From: Aphelidium insulamus
Lineage: Eukaryota > Aphelidiomycota > Aphelidea > Aphelidiaceae
DNA length: 64,000 nt
NCBI GenBank assembly: GCA_036784855.1
Contig: JAZDSV010000049.1
Coordinates: 1-64,000 of the forward strand
Direction of reading: 5' to 3'
A program made the translations under genes and the position numbers. Position 1 is the stretch's first letter; each line of letters starts with the position of its first letter. Positions 1 to 11,652 of the stretch are shown piece by piece. The notes under the pieces were generated by a model, which was given only the letters and a program-made list of their open reading frames with translations, was not told the DNA's origin and did not search any database.

Positions 1-1
1 A

Positions 2-3000
2 AAAACCGTTGAACAAGTGGGAACGCACATACGACGGTGGAACGCACATACGCCGATGCGCTTCTGGTTTCCCGACTGGATTCGGGGTCCGCTCTACGGG
101 GAAACAGTCCGGCCGCCGATGGCCAGAGGGCTTGTGAGTGGATACCTGGACGGCAGCGACAACGAATCAGAGGAACCATCAGCACAGCCGGCGGTGTTGC
201 CCCCTGTTTCACCGGATGACGACGCCGCTTTGGAGCCCACACCAATAACCCGCCTCCTCCACAACGTCGCTGCAGCCGTCTCTGCGCCATGCCCATTTAC
301 CCTCAGCACTCCTGGATACCCGGCCATCTGCGACAGTGCTGCCACAGGAGTTGACCACGTCCTAAAACAACACATTCGGCAGGACGTCGAGCTTCTCAAG
401 GACCCTCGCTGCATCCAGTACTTCACCCGCATGAACAAATGGGTGTGTCCCGTCAACCGGCGGGCGTATGGAATGGCGACTTCCAGGTGCCGATGCCAGC
501 AAGGCCACTCCCAGGACACGTATCGGACGTTTGTGGCAGCCCCAGCCCCGCCCCAACAAACACACGCCCACAGACATGACAACGACGCCGCACCGTACCG
601 ATTTCAGCCGTGCCAAGCCGACCCACAACAAGTATTCCGTCAGATTCGTACCTCGACATGCACCACCATTAAATACGTCCCCACTCGGTGCAAGGCAATG
701 TGGAGCTCGGCTTTTCACTCCAGCTTGGCAGAGGCAAACCGCGACTGCTCTGCCAACAACATTGCGCGGCTGCATATGCTCCCAAAGTGCGTACTTCGGG
801 CAGTGGTCGATCAGCCTCAAGCTCTGCAAACCAGACGGCTACTAACCAATTGGCAATCATCAGAGGAGTTGAAGCAGGTAGCGTGGGACGAGGTGTTGGG
901 GAGCTCGGCACAGGCAGTTAATCACCAAGATGGCACTGCAACAATACGGCGCTGCAGGCGACTGGTTGAACTTGGACGTCTAGGTGATGCTTGCCGGGCG
1001 CTGCGGTCTTCGGGTGTCAAGGAGCTCACCGACGAAGTGGTGGAAGATCTCAGGGCAAAGCACCCAGCCTACGATGATGAATGGCTGCTCCCCAACATTG
1101 ATCTACATCAGCAAGCACTGAAGGTGACCTGGCCGGACGTTAAGGCAGCCCTGGACAGTTTTCCAAAGGAGAGTGCTTGTGGACGAGATGGACTGCGGGC
1201 TGCACACATTGTGGCTGCATTGGAGGGGGCATCAGTGGCATCGCGAGAGGCACTCGAAGGCGAGATTACAGCATGGGTCAACAAGCTGTTGAGCGGTCAA
1301 CTCCCCATTGAGGCCGCGCCTTTTGTAGCGTCTGCTCCACTGATACCACTACGCAAACCGGACGGTGGTACTCGGCCCATTGCAGTTGGAGAGGTCTGGC
1401 GGCGGCTGGTGTCCAAGTGTGCAGCGCGGCTAATGCAAGACAAGGTGTGTGCTCACCTGAAGCCGCTGCAGGTGGGTGTGGCGGTGAAGAATGGAGCCGA
1501 GTCAGTTATTTTGGAGGCGCAGCACTTTGTCAATCAGCACCAAGACAATCCAGGCAAGGTGCTCCTCCTGCTCGACTTCAAGAATGCATTCAACTCAATT
1601 CACCGCGACGCCATGTTTCAGCAAGTCCGTCACCTGGTCCCAGCCATTGCACCCTGGGTGGAGTACTGCTATCACAAGGGTGCAGTATTGTACGCAGGCA
1701 ACACACTCCTGACAAGCTCGATGGGAGTGCAGCAAGGCGACCCTCTTGGCCCCATGTTGTTTGCACTGACTATTCAGCCAATTCTCTCCAAGGTCCAGCA
1801 GGAATGTCAGCTCGATTTCTTTCAATGGTACTTAGACGATGGTACAATTGGCGGAGATGTGGCGCAGGTAGCAAAGGCCAAGCAGATCATCCAGGAGGAG
1901 GGTGCTCGAATTGGGTTGGTCATGAATGAAACCAAGTGCCAGGTGTGGTGGCCAACTCGAATCGAAACTCGAAAGAACTCGACGAATTACTGGAGCAAGT
2001 TAAAGACCTCGAGCACGCCCAGTATATCCTACCACTCTATCGCCACTGCTTGGGATTTCCGAAATCAAACCATCTCTTCAGAGTTTGCGAGCCAGATACG
2101 ATTCGGGAGGCTACCTTAGCTTTTGATGACATGTTCTCGGAGCACATTGGCGAGGTGTGCTTTAATCGCCCTATGGATGGCATTCTACGCAAACTGATTA
2201 GTCTCCCTATCAAGATGGGTGGGCTAGGCCTTCCACTCGCACAAGACTTGGCTCGATCGTGCTACACGGGATGCCTGGCCCAAGTCTCTCGATTTTCAGT
2301 ACAGCTGCGCCCCCTTCTTGACGAGTCACTCCAAAAATGGAATGCTGCAGTCGGTCATGGAAGTGAAGTGTTGATGCAGGACTTACTTGCGTTTACACAA
2401 CCTCAGCACTCACTTTCAGCCCGAATTCAGCAGTCTATTGTGGATGAAATTCGCCAATACATCAGGGATCTGCCAGCACAAGATTACTCAGCAACCCGGA
2501 TTCGAGACTGCCTGGTTCCTCAGAGTGGACAATGGCTAGCAACACTTCCTAGTACAGTATGACGGCCTCGCATGCAGCGTGATGTTTACGCAATGGCTTT
2601 GAAGTTTCGCTATGGCATCCCAGTTCGAGCCCGACCCACCAAGTGCCCATTGCAGACTGCAGACAAATGGCCGACAGCAATGGAACTCACGACTCAATTT
2701 GTGGTGGTGGGGATAATCAGTGGGGCCGACACAACTTTCTGCGAAATGCGCTACATGACATGGCATCAAAGGCTGGACTGGCACCACAGAAAGAACCAGA
2801 AAACCTGATACCCGGTACAAATTTACGACCTGCCGATGTATATATTCCACAGTGGGCGGGACGCCAGGGCCTGTGCATTGCTGTCACTGTTGCCAACACA
2901 TTCAGCCACCCCGACATCATAGTGCAAATGAAGCGGCCAAAACACAGAAATATCTGCAAGACTGCCGGCGCGAGGGTCTCCTGTTCTCACCATTTGTGGT

Positions 3001-3202
3001 CACCAACACTGGCATCTTCAGTCGGCGGGCTCTACAGATTGTGCGAACTATTGCTGTGGGGATTGCACAGCGCTACGGCATGAAGGAATGTCTTGCTATA
3101 CACCGGGCACATCAGAGGCTGCAATTCATCACAATGCAGCAAATTGGTCAGGCCATTGTTGATCGAACTCGCCAGCTGGGACGTTCTGGTCTGCCAATTT
3201 AA
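2..3202 (+). pseudogene. LINE reverse transcriptase / endonuclease polyprotein, frame-shifted
   Basis: The frame is open from base 2 to about 1950 and contains RT blocks: a DGLRAAHI block near 1189, PDGGTRPIAVGEVWRRL near 1360, LLLDFKNAFNSIHRD near 1565, SMGVQQGDPLGP near 1720, and an active site YLDDG near 1831, where the usual YxDD is followed by G. Similarity then continues in another frame (about 1950-2560), passes a stop at 2560-2562, and resumes in further frames with GRHNFLRNAL near 2728 and RPADVYIPQW near 2833, ending in RRALQIVRTIAVG before the stop at 3200. At least three frame changes plus one stop are needed. In the endonuclease block the second acidic position, usually D before VTV, reads A (CIAVTV), so this copy is probably dead as an enzyme. 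Confidence 0.85.
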
Positions 3203-3222
3203 TTGTAAATAAAATTAATTTT

Positions 3223-3246
3223 TAAAAAAAAAAAAAAAAAAAAAAA
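3223..3246 (+). repeat. poly(A) tail of the LINE
   Basis: An uninterrupted run of 24 A residues follows an AATAAA-like sequence at 3208-3213. It marks the 3' end of the reverse-transcribed element. The run is still pure, which suggests insertion was not very old, although the coding part has several breaks. Confidence 0.9.
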
Positions 3247-3330
3247 TGCCTGTAATACATACTTACTCATAATGTTGACAGTAGTAAAGCAATTTCAATC
3301 TATTGCTTGTAGCATGGGGGTTTGGCCGTG

Positions 3331-4440
3331 TCAGACGTACATGATATAATCATCGAAACGCTGCAAAGCCTCCTTAACACGTTTCAATTCCCACGGAGAT
3401 ATAGGACCGACGCCGTTACAAAATAGCAAAGCATCGATTTGCCTTTCATTGAGTACTTTGTCGTTCAGGCAGAACCACGAATGGGCTGGAAACTCTAAAA
3501 CATCTTTCAGCGACACCAATTGCTCCTGGCTAAGAACATTGCTCTTCACAAGTGCAATGTAGCGAGCTCGCTGATTTGCAGTCAGACTACCCCAGGCCGT
3601 TCCAACACCATTAATTGTCGCTTGGTAAGTAACTCTTTGATCTGCTGTTGCTTTGTCGCTTATCACTTCAACTTTGCCATGTGCTCCATAGTCACGGTCA
3701 CTCGTAGATTTATCTCCCATAGAAGGCAATGTTTCTTCAGATGCATTAGCCACACATTCCGCTGCTGATATTGTGCTGTCAACATCAACGACATGTGGCA
3801 GTTGAACGTTCTTCTTGACCGCCATTACCGAAAACAATTTTCGGGGTCCGTTCTTCAAAATATTTTTACTTTGATGCATCAGCATCATGTCGAAACCGCC
3901 ATCAAAGTTCTCCAGCTCTTTCGGAGCGTAGAATGATATGGTACGGCAGCCGCCAATGTGCCAACGCTTGAGCAACAGCCGACGGCAATTGTACTTTTCA
4001 AACGATGCCTTTGTTTTGAAGATATTCTCATTGTATCCGGCGGGTGCTTTGTCGATTACCACTGACGTATCAACTGAATAAGGGCCATATGTGTCTCCAT
4101 TCTTGATTCGACCAGAAAACCTGATCAGCATTCGAGAGCGCAACTTTGGGGGCAAGCTGCGTTGACAATTAGTACATATTGCAAGTGAACCTGCAACACT
4201 TGCATGTTGAAGCATGCTGCAGTTGTAGATCTATGCGGATTATAATTGCCCGTGGGAATAATTCCGTCCGTGACCCAGGTGGAGAGGCGCCACGGAATAC
4301 GCGTCTCGTTCAAACTACGAACAGAATGTTATTAACCTTCTTCCATGTTGCAGTAGTATATGTGTGTATATGTACCGCCACGCATCGCATGAGAGTGCCG
4401 CCACGGATGCAAGAATGAGCGTGATAACTGCAAGCTTCAT
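3331..4440 (-). CDS. secreted single-module protein (dispersed family), two exons
   Basis: Exon 1 (4440-4376) begins with ATG and encodes a clear signal peptide, MKLAVITLILASVAALS. It ends in phase 2 at a GTACAT donor. A 219-nt intron with a TACTAAT branch-like site ends in CAACGCAG, and exon 2 (4156-3331) continues in frame; 65+826 nt give exactly 297 codons, 296 residues. The mature part holds the signature CRTISFYAPKELE, which aligns with CYTLSFSVPNEIE and CYELFFSVPMEA of the three-module gene at 22.6-24.6 kb. The C-terminal third (GVGTAWGSLTANQRARYIAL onward) is not repeated elsewhere and looks alpha-helical. Function unknown. The identical layout (signal-peptide exon, about 200-nt phase-2 intron, module exon) in both genes is the main evidence that the gene is real and belongs to that family. 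Confidence 0.75.
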
Positions 4441-4822
4441 TGCGTATGGGTGCGCGTGGATGAGGAAGACAATTGAAAAAAAAATCGAAGCGCGAAATTA
4501 GTGAAAAATGCGCCACAGTAAGCTGTCAGCCAATCAGCAGCGTCGATTACTCTCCTGAATGAAGGCTTGATAGGCTTTGTGCACTAGTGACATCGGTGCA
4601 TCCTCAAAAAGAACCTACAACTTCTGCATAGTGCCATTTTGCTATCTTAATCTTCTATCTTTATCATTTATATGAATTGAATTTGCTTGGAAGTATTCAC
4701 GTGCATAAAGTGACTGCTGGGTAACATGTACCTCAGGCAAACTGATATATGAAGTAATGCATGAAAGTATGAGTGGTTTAATGATGAATGAAAGATGTGG
4801 TGCGTATGATGAGAAGCCTTTG
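4441..4822. other. intergenic: promoter of the secreted gene, 3' flank of the ARM/MYND gene
   Basis: No coding sequence seen. An AGCCAATCAG CCAAT box lies at 4528-4537, about 90 nt upstream of the secreted gene's ATG. The same core (AGCCAATCA) recurs at 45.42 and 59.70 kb. Confidence 0.5.
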
Positions 4823-7800
4823 TCAGTGCGGCAGCGCGGAGCAGCGAAGCCGATGCCGCTTCAAATCGTCCCTGGCACATGCGCGCGAACAGTACGCCGT
4901 CTGCTGACACTGCCGACAGTGCACGAACTGGCCGCCACGCATCTCTGACCGCAGACACGCCACACTGCCACACACCCGCACAGTCAGCAGGTCCATTTGA
5001 TCTTGCTGCGGCCGGCCACATCGCCGGTCATTGCTTATTACTGGCGGCAAGAATGCCATGGACATGCGGGCAATGTGTGCCGGCCAGACATTGTGCACGC
5101 ACAGTTCCGCACTGTCTGCATTAGTGTCATCACTCGCTGCTGTGTTGCTGCAGTGATGCAAGTACGCCAGCAGGTCTGTGCGGCGGGACTTTTCCGCGGC
5201 CGACAGGTGCTGATCGCGTCGCCATCGCAGGGCCGACACCATGACAGTGCGCAGGCGTTGCACACGGCGCTGCACACCTCCATCGGCAAATGTGGCATAG
5301 GCACGCACGACAGATATGTTGTCCGGGTGGAGCAGAGCGTTGGTTGTTGCGGCGCCACGTACATCCATACTGCCACTTGCGTCCTCGGTATGACCCGCCG
5401 TGAGTGCCAGCAATAATTCCATGGCGGCGCGGACAGCACGCGGCAATGTGCCGTCATTGTTGTATGACATATCGGCGGCCGGTACTGACGCTGGCGGTGC
5501 GCCCAGTCTCGGGACAGAACCATGTGGGTCTCCAGAGGCACCGCCAGCCTGCTTGCCATGCACCGCCATCACTAGTTTCAGGTGCGAGATGGCCGCCATT
5601 GCGGTGCGGTACTCATTGACCCGCGCGGCTGCTCGCCCGGTGCCTGCACGCCGGTAATGGTGTCGCAAAGCGTCCATGGCACCTGTACACGCCTCCAGGC
5701 GCCACTGCAGGTCTTGCGCCGACAGCAGTAATGAGTGCTGCTGTTCCGGCAAATTGCTAGTACCAGTGCCGGCCAGCTGTGTCAGCCACTTGAGGGCGAC
5801 CGATAGAGTGTCAGTGTCGACATCGGTGCCCACACAGCCATAAAGCGGTCCCAGGGCCGTCATCGCTGCCCAGCGCTCAATATCAGTGGAGCGCGGTGCC
5901 AGCATCGAGTGCAGCGCGGCCATCATGCTGCTGCCGGTGCCGTCACGGCGGAGACGCTGTATAACTGAGGCATTTCGCTCGGCACACAGCCTGCCCACAA
6001 TGTGCACGGCATAGGCACGTATTAGCTGGCGCCAGGTCGTTCCCGGCGGCAGCAGGGTGGCGTCCCGTAGCGGGTGTCGCTGGATCCGCGACACTGTCCC
6101 ACCCACGGCCACGTTCCAGTCCGCCGTCGACATGTTTACTCCGCTGCTCTGGCCCAGCGCCATGGCAAACAGCGCATCGACGGCCTCGGGATGGTCACGC
6201 CACAGCAGTGTCGCCTGTTCGCCGTCCACCACCGCCAGGTCGCTGTCGGCACTGTGCGCCAGTTGCCGCAGGGTTCGCCAGCAAAGACGAGGCTGAGTGG
6301 TGGCCAGCACGCCACGCAGCAGCGCCGCCACCCGCTGCTGGCCCATCGGCGACCCGCGGCCCATGAACTGCAACAGCCGGCCCAGATCGTCGCGACACTT
6401 GGCCGCCGCCGTTGTGGCTGCCTGGTGCTGCTGCTGCTGCTGATGGTTGTGGTTGTTAACACCGTAGTCGGCAGGCACACTGTCATTGCTGCCGTCTTCG
6501 GTGGTGGTGTCCGTGGACAGTGCGTGGAAAAAGGCAGCCAGCCGGCGCAAACTCTGCGCACGGTCCGACCGCATCATCCGCGCCTTGAGTGCCGGCACAT
6601 GCACGCCCAGCCGCAGCAGGAGACGGGTGACCGCACGCACCAACGGCGCCAGATCCTCGGCCGCCAGACCGCTACCGGCAAACACACCAGCGCCGCTAAA
6701 CATGGTGGCAGCCACCGATGCGAACGATGGTCGGCTGGACGCCTGGGTGTTATGATTATTGGTGGTGGTGATGGCGCCCGGCGAAGGGCCACTGGGAACA
6801 TCCATTCCCGCGGCCGCCACTGCAGCCGTCGAGATGAAACCCACCAGACAAAGCAAGGCATCCGTCAATGCATCGCCAGCCGTATGGTCCTCGCCAGCAC
6901 TGTCCGCTACACCAACACTGGCTTCCATGTCGCACAGGGCGGCCAGATCCGCGCGCACCGGCACATTGTCGCCGGCCACCTCGTCCGCGAACAGATCGAC
7001 GCCCGGCTCCATCGACAGTCGGGTGACCAGTTCCACGGACGCCCGCCACGCCGCCACTTTCCACCGCATGTCCCCGCCGCGCTTTGCCACATCATCATCA
7101 ACATTTTCATTGTTGCCAGCGGTGTCTGCCGACTGCGGTCCGTGATGTCGTCTGGGATGATGGTTACGGCGCCGGCTCTTGGCAGAGACGATCGAGTGGT
7201 CGAGCAGTGCCGCCACACCAGTCAACACCGCGCCGCTGTCAATGAGCCGGTGGCGCATGCACCCGCTCACCGCCAACTCATTTAAACATGCCACAGCTGC
7301 CACTTTCTGCGTACTGGTCCCAGCAAGCAACAATCGAGTCACTCGGGACACCACCCAACTGTCCGCGCCGAGCAGGGGAGTTCCCTGTGGCGATTAATTA
7401 GTATTTGTCATTACAAAAGAACATGATTATGAGTGATAGTGATAAAGGCACAGAATTGTCAGAGAGTATTCGAGTGGAGAATGAAGCAGTGAAATCAGTA
7501 CAATGAATATGAAGCCTGTAAACGATATCGTGGGGGCACGGTAAGTGGAGTGACAGCCCATTAGAGTGGTGAAGCATAGTAGTGGATCGCAAGAATCGGG
7601 TGTATAGCAGAGTATATCGTGTATGAAGCGATCGCAGACAGAAATACTATATATACTTATATACTTATATACTTATACTTATTTATACTTATAAACACAT
7701 ATCGTATGTACCTCAGTGTCTGTATCACCGTCGACAATGTCATCACTGCCAGAAAACATTTGCAGCGGCAGCAGGCGGCACAGACGGCCAAGTACTTCGA

Positions 7801-8371
7801 CCGCCATGGCTTCCATGACGCTGATGGTGTTCTGCGTGGTGGCAGCGATAGCGGCCGACACCGCGACATCACTTTCCGCCTTGTTGGAGTAGTAGACTGC
7901 TTGCAGCTTGGACGGCATGCCATTGTCATTGCCATTAGTGGCCGTCACCGAGTGTTGTCTGGTTCGACGTGGTCGCAGCAGCGTAATCAACGCGTCGTAG
8001 CCGCCCCGGTCCAGGAACGCTTCGACCAGCGGAGTGTTGCGCGACCACAGCGCGTGTGACAGGTACTCTAGCGCGGCCACACAGTCCTTGGCGCGTCGGT
8101 TATCATCTGGAGGCGTCGGTTGCGCACAATCTCCAACACTGTCTGAAGAGTGCTGGCTGTGGGCTCGTCGATGTTGCTGGCTATGTTGCTTCCCAGTCGG
8201 TGCACAGCGCGACAATGGTGTCACGGCTGCTGTTAGTGCGGCGACCAGCGCTGTGGCACATCCCGCGACCATTCGCTGATTTCCACCCGTGCTCACGACT
8301 CGTCGTTGTTGTTGCTGCCGTGCACCACCAGCACCACCACCATCAGTTCCCCGCTGGCTTACCTGTAACAT
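4823..8371 (-). CDS. armadillo-like repeat protein with C-terminal MYND zinc finger
   Basis: Two exons: 8371-7712 and 7384-4823, separated by a 327-nt phase-0 intron (donor GTACAT, acceptor CTAATTAATCGCCACAG). Both sides join in frame to give about 1073 residues. Most of the protein is helical and leucine/alanine rich, with ARM/HEAT-like segments such as AALEYLSHALWSRNT and VEAFLDRGGYDALITLL. The last 50 residues form a MYND finger: CRQCQQTAYCSRAC, then H and a final C, in the family spacing C-x2-C-x5-C-x3-C-x7-H-x3-C. MYND fingers bind proline-rich partners, so the protein is likely a scaffold or adaptor. No SET domain is present, so it is not a SMYD methyltransferase. The middle holds poly-Q/H tracts (6440s). 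The exact 5' end is uncertain: the ATG at 8371 is followed at once by TTACAG/GTAAGC, which could be a splice site. Confidence 0.75.
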
Positions 8372-8557
8372 TTGGGGCCTGGTGGGAAGACTTTTTATGT
8401 GTATGTATGTAGTGGATGCGGACTATCCAGAGTGGTGTGTAGTATACGACTGCACGAACGCGCATTCCCCGGGGTTGCCATGGCTGTCTCACACTGACGG
8501 TCACCATGGCAGCGTTTGGCAATAATTGATCAAGTTGTTATTAAATAAATTGTTAAG

Positions 8558-9208
8558 CTAATTGAGCTGCCTCGGCTGCTGAGTCTGCGGCGATATTGGA
8601 GCGGGCCTCATGAGAGAACTCAGCAGACCAGAGACATTCCCGCCAGACTTCTCGTGCGGGTGCTTTTGATGCTTCTCGATTAACTGCACAATGTTGCTGC
8701 ATCCACTTCCAGTTGCCAACTCCAGTGGCGTCTTGCCTTCAGCATTCTTAATCGTGGTGTCTGCCGCGTGTGGGCCTTTAAGCAGAGCTCGCACGGCTTC
8801 AAAGCGGCTGCACTCACGAGACGCAATATGAAGCGCGGTGTCCCCTTTTGCTCTGTTGGACTTCAAGTTGACTCTGGCGCCACTGTTTAGCAGCGCCGTG
8901 ATCATGCGTGGCTTGGTATACATTGCTGCCAGCATAAGCGGTGTCAGACCATCAATATGGCCTGTGCCGTACGCGTTAATGTCAGCAAGGTGCTTGGCAA
9001 CAAATGCGTCGACCTCTTGCTGCTTAGACTTGGAGGTCAGTCCCGAAAAGTCGCAATCCATGCAGGCTTTGTGCAGTTTTGTCGGCTGCAACGCGCCAGT
9101 ATTCACACAGAGTTGACCCATTGCCTGCGGGGGGTCTCCGCGACACCCAAGGATGCAAACTGCAGCCACTACCAATGCTATGCTGGTACTGGGCGGACAA
9201 AACAACAT
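8558..9208 (-). CDS. secreted or ER-targeted ankyrin-repeat protein
   Basis: A single open frame of 216 residues from the ATG at 9208. It begins with a hydrophobic leader, STSIALVVAAVCILGCRGDP, that reads as a signal peptide with a plausible cleavage site. Three to four ankyrin repeats follow: GLTPLMLAAMYTKPRM, GDTALHIASRECS and GKTPLELATGSGCSNIVQL. The last 40 residues are proline/glutamine-rich and unstructured. Ankyrin repeats mediate protein binding and are usually cytosolic; with a leader the protein would enter the secretory route. An in-frame extension to 9250 has no ATG, so 9208 is the natural start. Partner and role unknown. Confidence 0.7.
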   Translation of the reverse strand: MLFCPPSTSIALVVAAVCILGCRGDPPQAMGQLCVNTGALQPTKLHKACMDCDFSGLTSKSKQQEVDAFVAKHLADINAYGTGHIDGLTPLMLAAMYTKPRMITALLNSGARVNLKSNRAKGDTALHIASRECSRFEAVRALLKGPHAADTTIKNAEGKTPLELATGSGCSNIVQLIEKHQKHPHEKSGGNVSGLLSSLMRPAPISPQTQQPRQLN

Positions 9209-9324
9209 TATTGAAAAAACGCCAGTAGCGTGCAATCGTGATACATGCAATCAGCTCCGGGATAATGGATGGCGGGGATAATGGCGTGATGAAACGTGAT
9301 TGTATTATGGTGCGTCACCCTGTT

Positions 9325-10882
9325 CTACTCCGTGTGACCCGTATTCTCCTTGGCTTTATACTCGCGCTGCACCAGTCGCCCCACATTCCAGCGCCACGCG
9401 GGGAATATAATCTGGCGAGGTGTCAATGTTGATAATACATAAGTTAAATTAGAATAACACAGTAGTACAAACCCCGCCAAGCATCTTGAGAAGTGAGTCC
9501 GACACCAGGCCATTCCCGGGCGCCAGTCCGGCCGAGTAGCAGCGCGCAATCTCTCCCACCAGGTCCGATGTGATGAGGAACTGGTTCTTCTTGATGCCTG
9601 CCAGCAGTGCCTCGGCAATGGCTGCCGGTGTCTGGCCTTGGTCTCCTTCCTCAATAATCTTGGTGATGGCGGGCTTGCGCTTTTGCTATTGGGGAGATTA
9701 TGAGATGGCATGCTTATCATTGCACAGTCACCTGCCTCTTCAATGTATCCTAAAAACCAGAGTAAATAGTCTGCTTTAACACTGCTGTAAGCTGCACGTA
9801 CCCTCGGACAAGATGTTTCCAGGGAACATCAGATGGACAGCAATATTGTGCGGCCGCAGTTCCAAGTCGAGCACCTCGGCCAGTCCGCGCAGTGCAAATT
9901 TCGTGGGCGCGTACTGCGAGTAACCATTGAAGCCAAACAGCGCCAGCACCGACGCCACCATCACCACACGCCCCTCAACACCGCGCTCCACCATCAACTT
10001 GGCTGCGGTCTAAGGAAAGGATTATGGTCCATCATACTATATTTATACACTGTGCCATACCTGCACAGTATAGAGCGTGCCAAAGTAGTTCAGGTCCATG
10101 CCGCGCTTAAACTCTTCCAGCGGCTGGTCGAGAAACAGTCCAGGCAGCGCCTGGCCTATTGATATCGTCATTCTCTATATATTTAAACGAATACAACACA
10201 GTGTTCATACCCGCACAGGTAAAGACGAAATCGGGACAGCCCATCTCGGCGGTGGCGGCAATTACCGCATTGCATGCCTGTGTCTGGTCAGACATGTCGG
10301 CCGAGATTGTGTGCACGCGCAGTTCCCCGGCATCCACACCGCGATCAACAGGAGTGGCCTGACTAATTAACAACAAATAATTATCAGACATGACACGAAC
10401 ACTTATTTCGGCAGCTGCATCGGCCAGCGCTTGCTTGTTGCGCGCAACAATGGTAACGTTAGCGCCACGACGATGCAGCAGCATGGCCAATGCTTTCCCC
10501 GTTCCCTTGCTGCCTCCGGTGATGTAGCAGTGCTGTGCGATTTTATATAGCAGTCGGTACTACACATATACATTCCCACATACTACATTCAACGAAACAT
10601 ACATACACATACACACATCTGTATAACTACATGTATACACACATACTAATGCAGCTATAGATATAGATATAAATTCATACAACGAACCTTGCCGCGAAAG
10701 GAGACGCGATTGCGACGCCTGAGCGGGGACCAGCGCATCACCAAATCAGCCACACACGCCACCACCAGCACAGACACCACACCAACGACCACCGATGCCA
10801 GGGGATGCAACTGGCTGGCGGCAGAGGAGGAGGACGGCGCGTATCCAACGGCACCCAGCACAAAGTCCACCAAACTGCGCAT
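9325..10882 (-). CDS. KDSR: 3-ketodihydrosphingosine reductase (KDSR / TSC10)
   Basis: Short-chain dehydrogenase making dihydrosphingosine from 3-ketodihydrosphingosine with NADPH, on the ER membrane. The first exon (10882-10688) encodes a membrane anchor, LASVVVGVVSVLVVACVA. The next opens with the dinucleotide motif TGGSKGTGKA and VTIVARN. Later exons give TCAG, LNYFGTLYTVQ, and the catalytic serine/tyrosine/lysine region SVLALFGFNGYSQYAPTKFA, followed by the sphingolipid-reductase tail AITKIIEEGDQGQTPAA. The last exon ends NVGRLVQREYK. About seven introns of roughly 40-60 nt; one (10400-10359) is 42 nt, stop-free and a multiple of three. An 18-nt microexon near 9731-9748 seems needed, but its phases do not close perfectly by eye, so that junction is uncertain. 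Family identity is firm. Confidence 0.88.
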
Positions 10883-11161
10883 GTAGTTAAGGACGCGGCG
10901 CGTGAGATGATGTAACCCTCGCAGATCTGACCGTATAATTAGAGTCCACAGCAATACTTGCTATTGTACTACAGCTGGAAATATGTTAAAAGCGGATATA
11001 TCTGTGTTTACGTACTGCCATGGACTGCTGTTGCAGACATTTGCACTTCCGCGAAATTACTCATACACGAGACTCTAGACTATTACAGACGCTTTACATT
11101 ACTGCGCTGGCAATTAAAGTACCAAAGCCACGCTGTTCATTATGAATACGTTAAATGTGTA

Positions 11162-11193
<32 letters not shown>

Positions 11194-11305
11194 AGCTGTT
11201 GCCTAAATTGCCATGCTCTGACTAATTCAATAACGGCAACACACAACAGCAATAATCACAACGCAAAGAGTCCTCTATAGCTATACTCACCGTTGTACTA
11301 CAGCA

Positions 11306-11342
<37 letters not shown>

Positions 11343-11652
11343 GAATATAGTTGAATTATTTGTGTGTATGTTCATGTTTGACGACACGTACTACTATGGG
11401 CTGCTATTGCAGAGGTGTGTACTACGTATATGCAAAATAACATCTTATACACGCACCACGTCTCTAGACTATGGCACATGCTTTATTAATACTTGACGCC
11501 GGCAATTTAAATAATACCAGAGCCACGCTGTTCATTTAATGTTCATGAATGCGTTAAATGTGTAATATAATATTATATATGCAGTTGCCGTCTGTCATTA
11601 CATAACTGTCACGCACTGATTAACAGCGACACAACACACAAAAAATATCACA
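10883..11652. repeat. diverged tandem duplication of the bL35m 5' flank, with two (AT)n tracts
   Basis: Unit 1 (about 10963-11290) and unit 2 (about 11293-11650) align along their length. Both have a GTACTACAGC start, a CGTACT...CTATTGCAG or CTGTTGCAG block, CTCTAGACTAT, the block CCACGCTGTTCAT, and GCGTTAAATGTGTA or ACGTTAAATGTGTA, each followed by an AT-rich run. Unit 2 runs directly into the bL35m start codon; at the equivalent point unit 1 has CACAACGCAAAG where the gene has CACAATGCAACG. Pure (AT)n runs lie near 11168-11194 and 11310-11334. No protein gene is seen. Confidence 0.7.

Larger units (their letters stand above)
1..3246 (+). mobile_element. LINE (non-LTR retrotransposon) with R2-like endonuclease, 3' part, decayed
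   Basis: A plus-strand non-LTR retrotransposon runs in from the left edge and ends in a 24-nt poly(A) tract. Its protein carries reverse-transcriptase motifs and, near the 3' end, a stretch like the PD-(D/E)XK endonuclease of R2-type elements (RPADVYIPQW, near 2833-2862). The reading frame is open from base 2, so the 5' end lies outside the window. No RNase H domain is visible. The 3' UTR is only about 20 nt, from the stop at 3200-3202 to the A tract. Because the 5' junction is missing, a target-site duplication cannot be tested. The element is not intact: the protein changes frame several times after position 1930. Confidence 0.9.

Noticed and set aside
6074-7285. 403-codon plus-strand open frame
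   Set aside because: It is the antisense of the ARM/MYND exon. That minus-strand frame is longer, has a MYND finger and joins in phase to an upstream exon; the plus frame is biased R/H/Q-rich antisense sequence.
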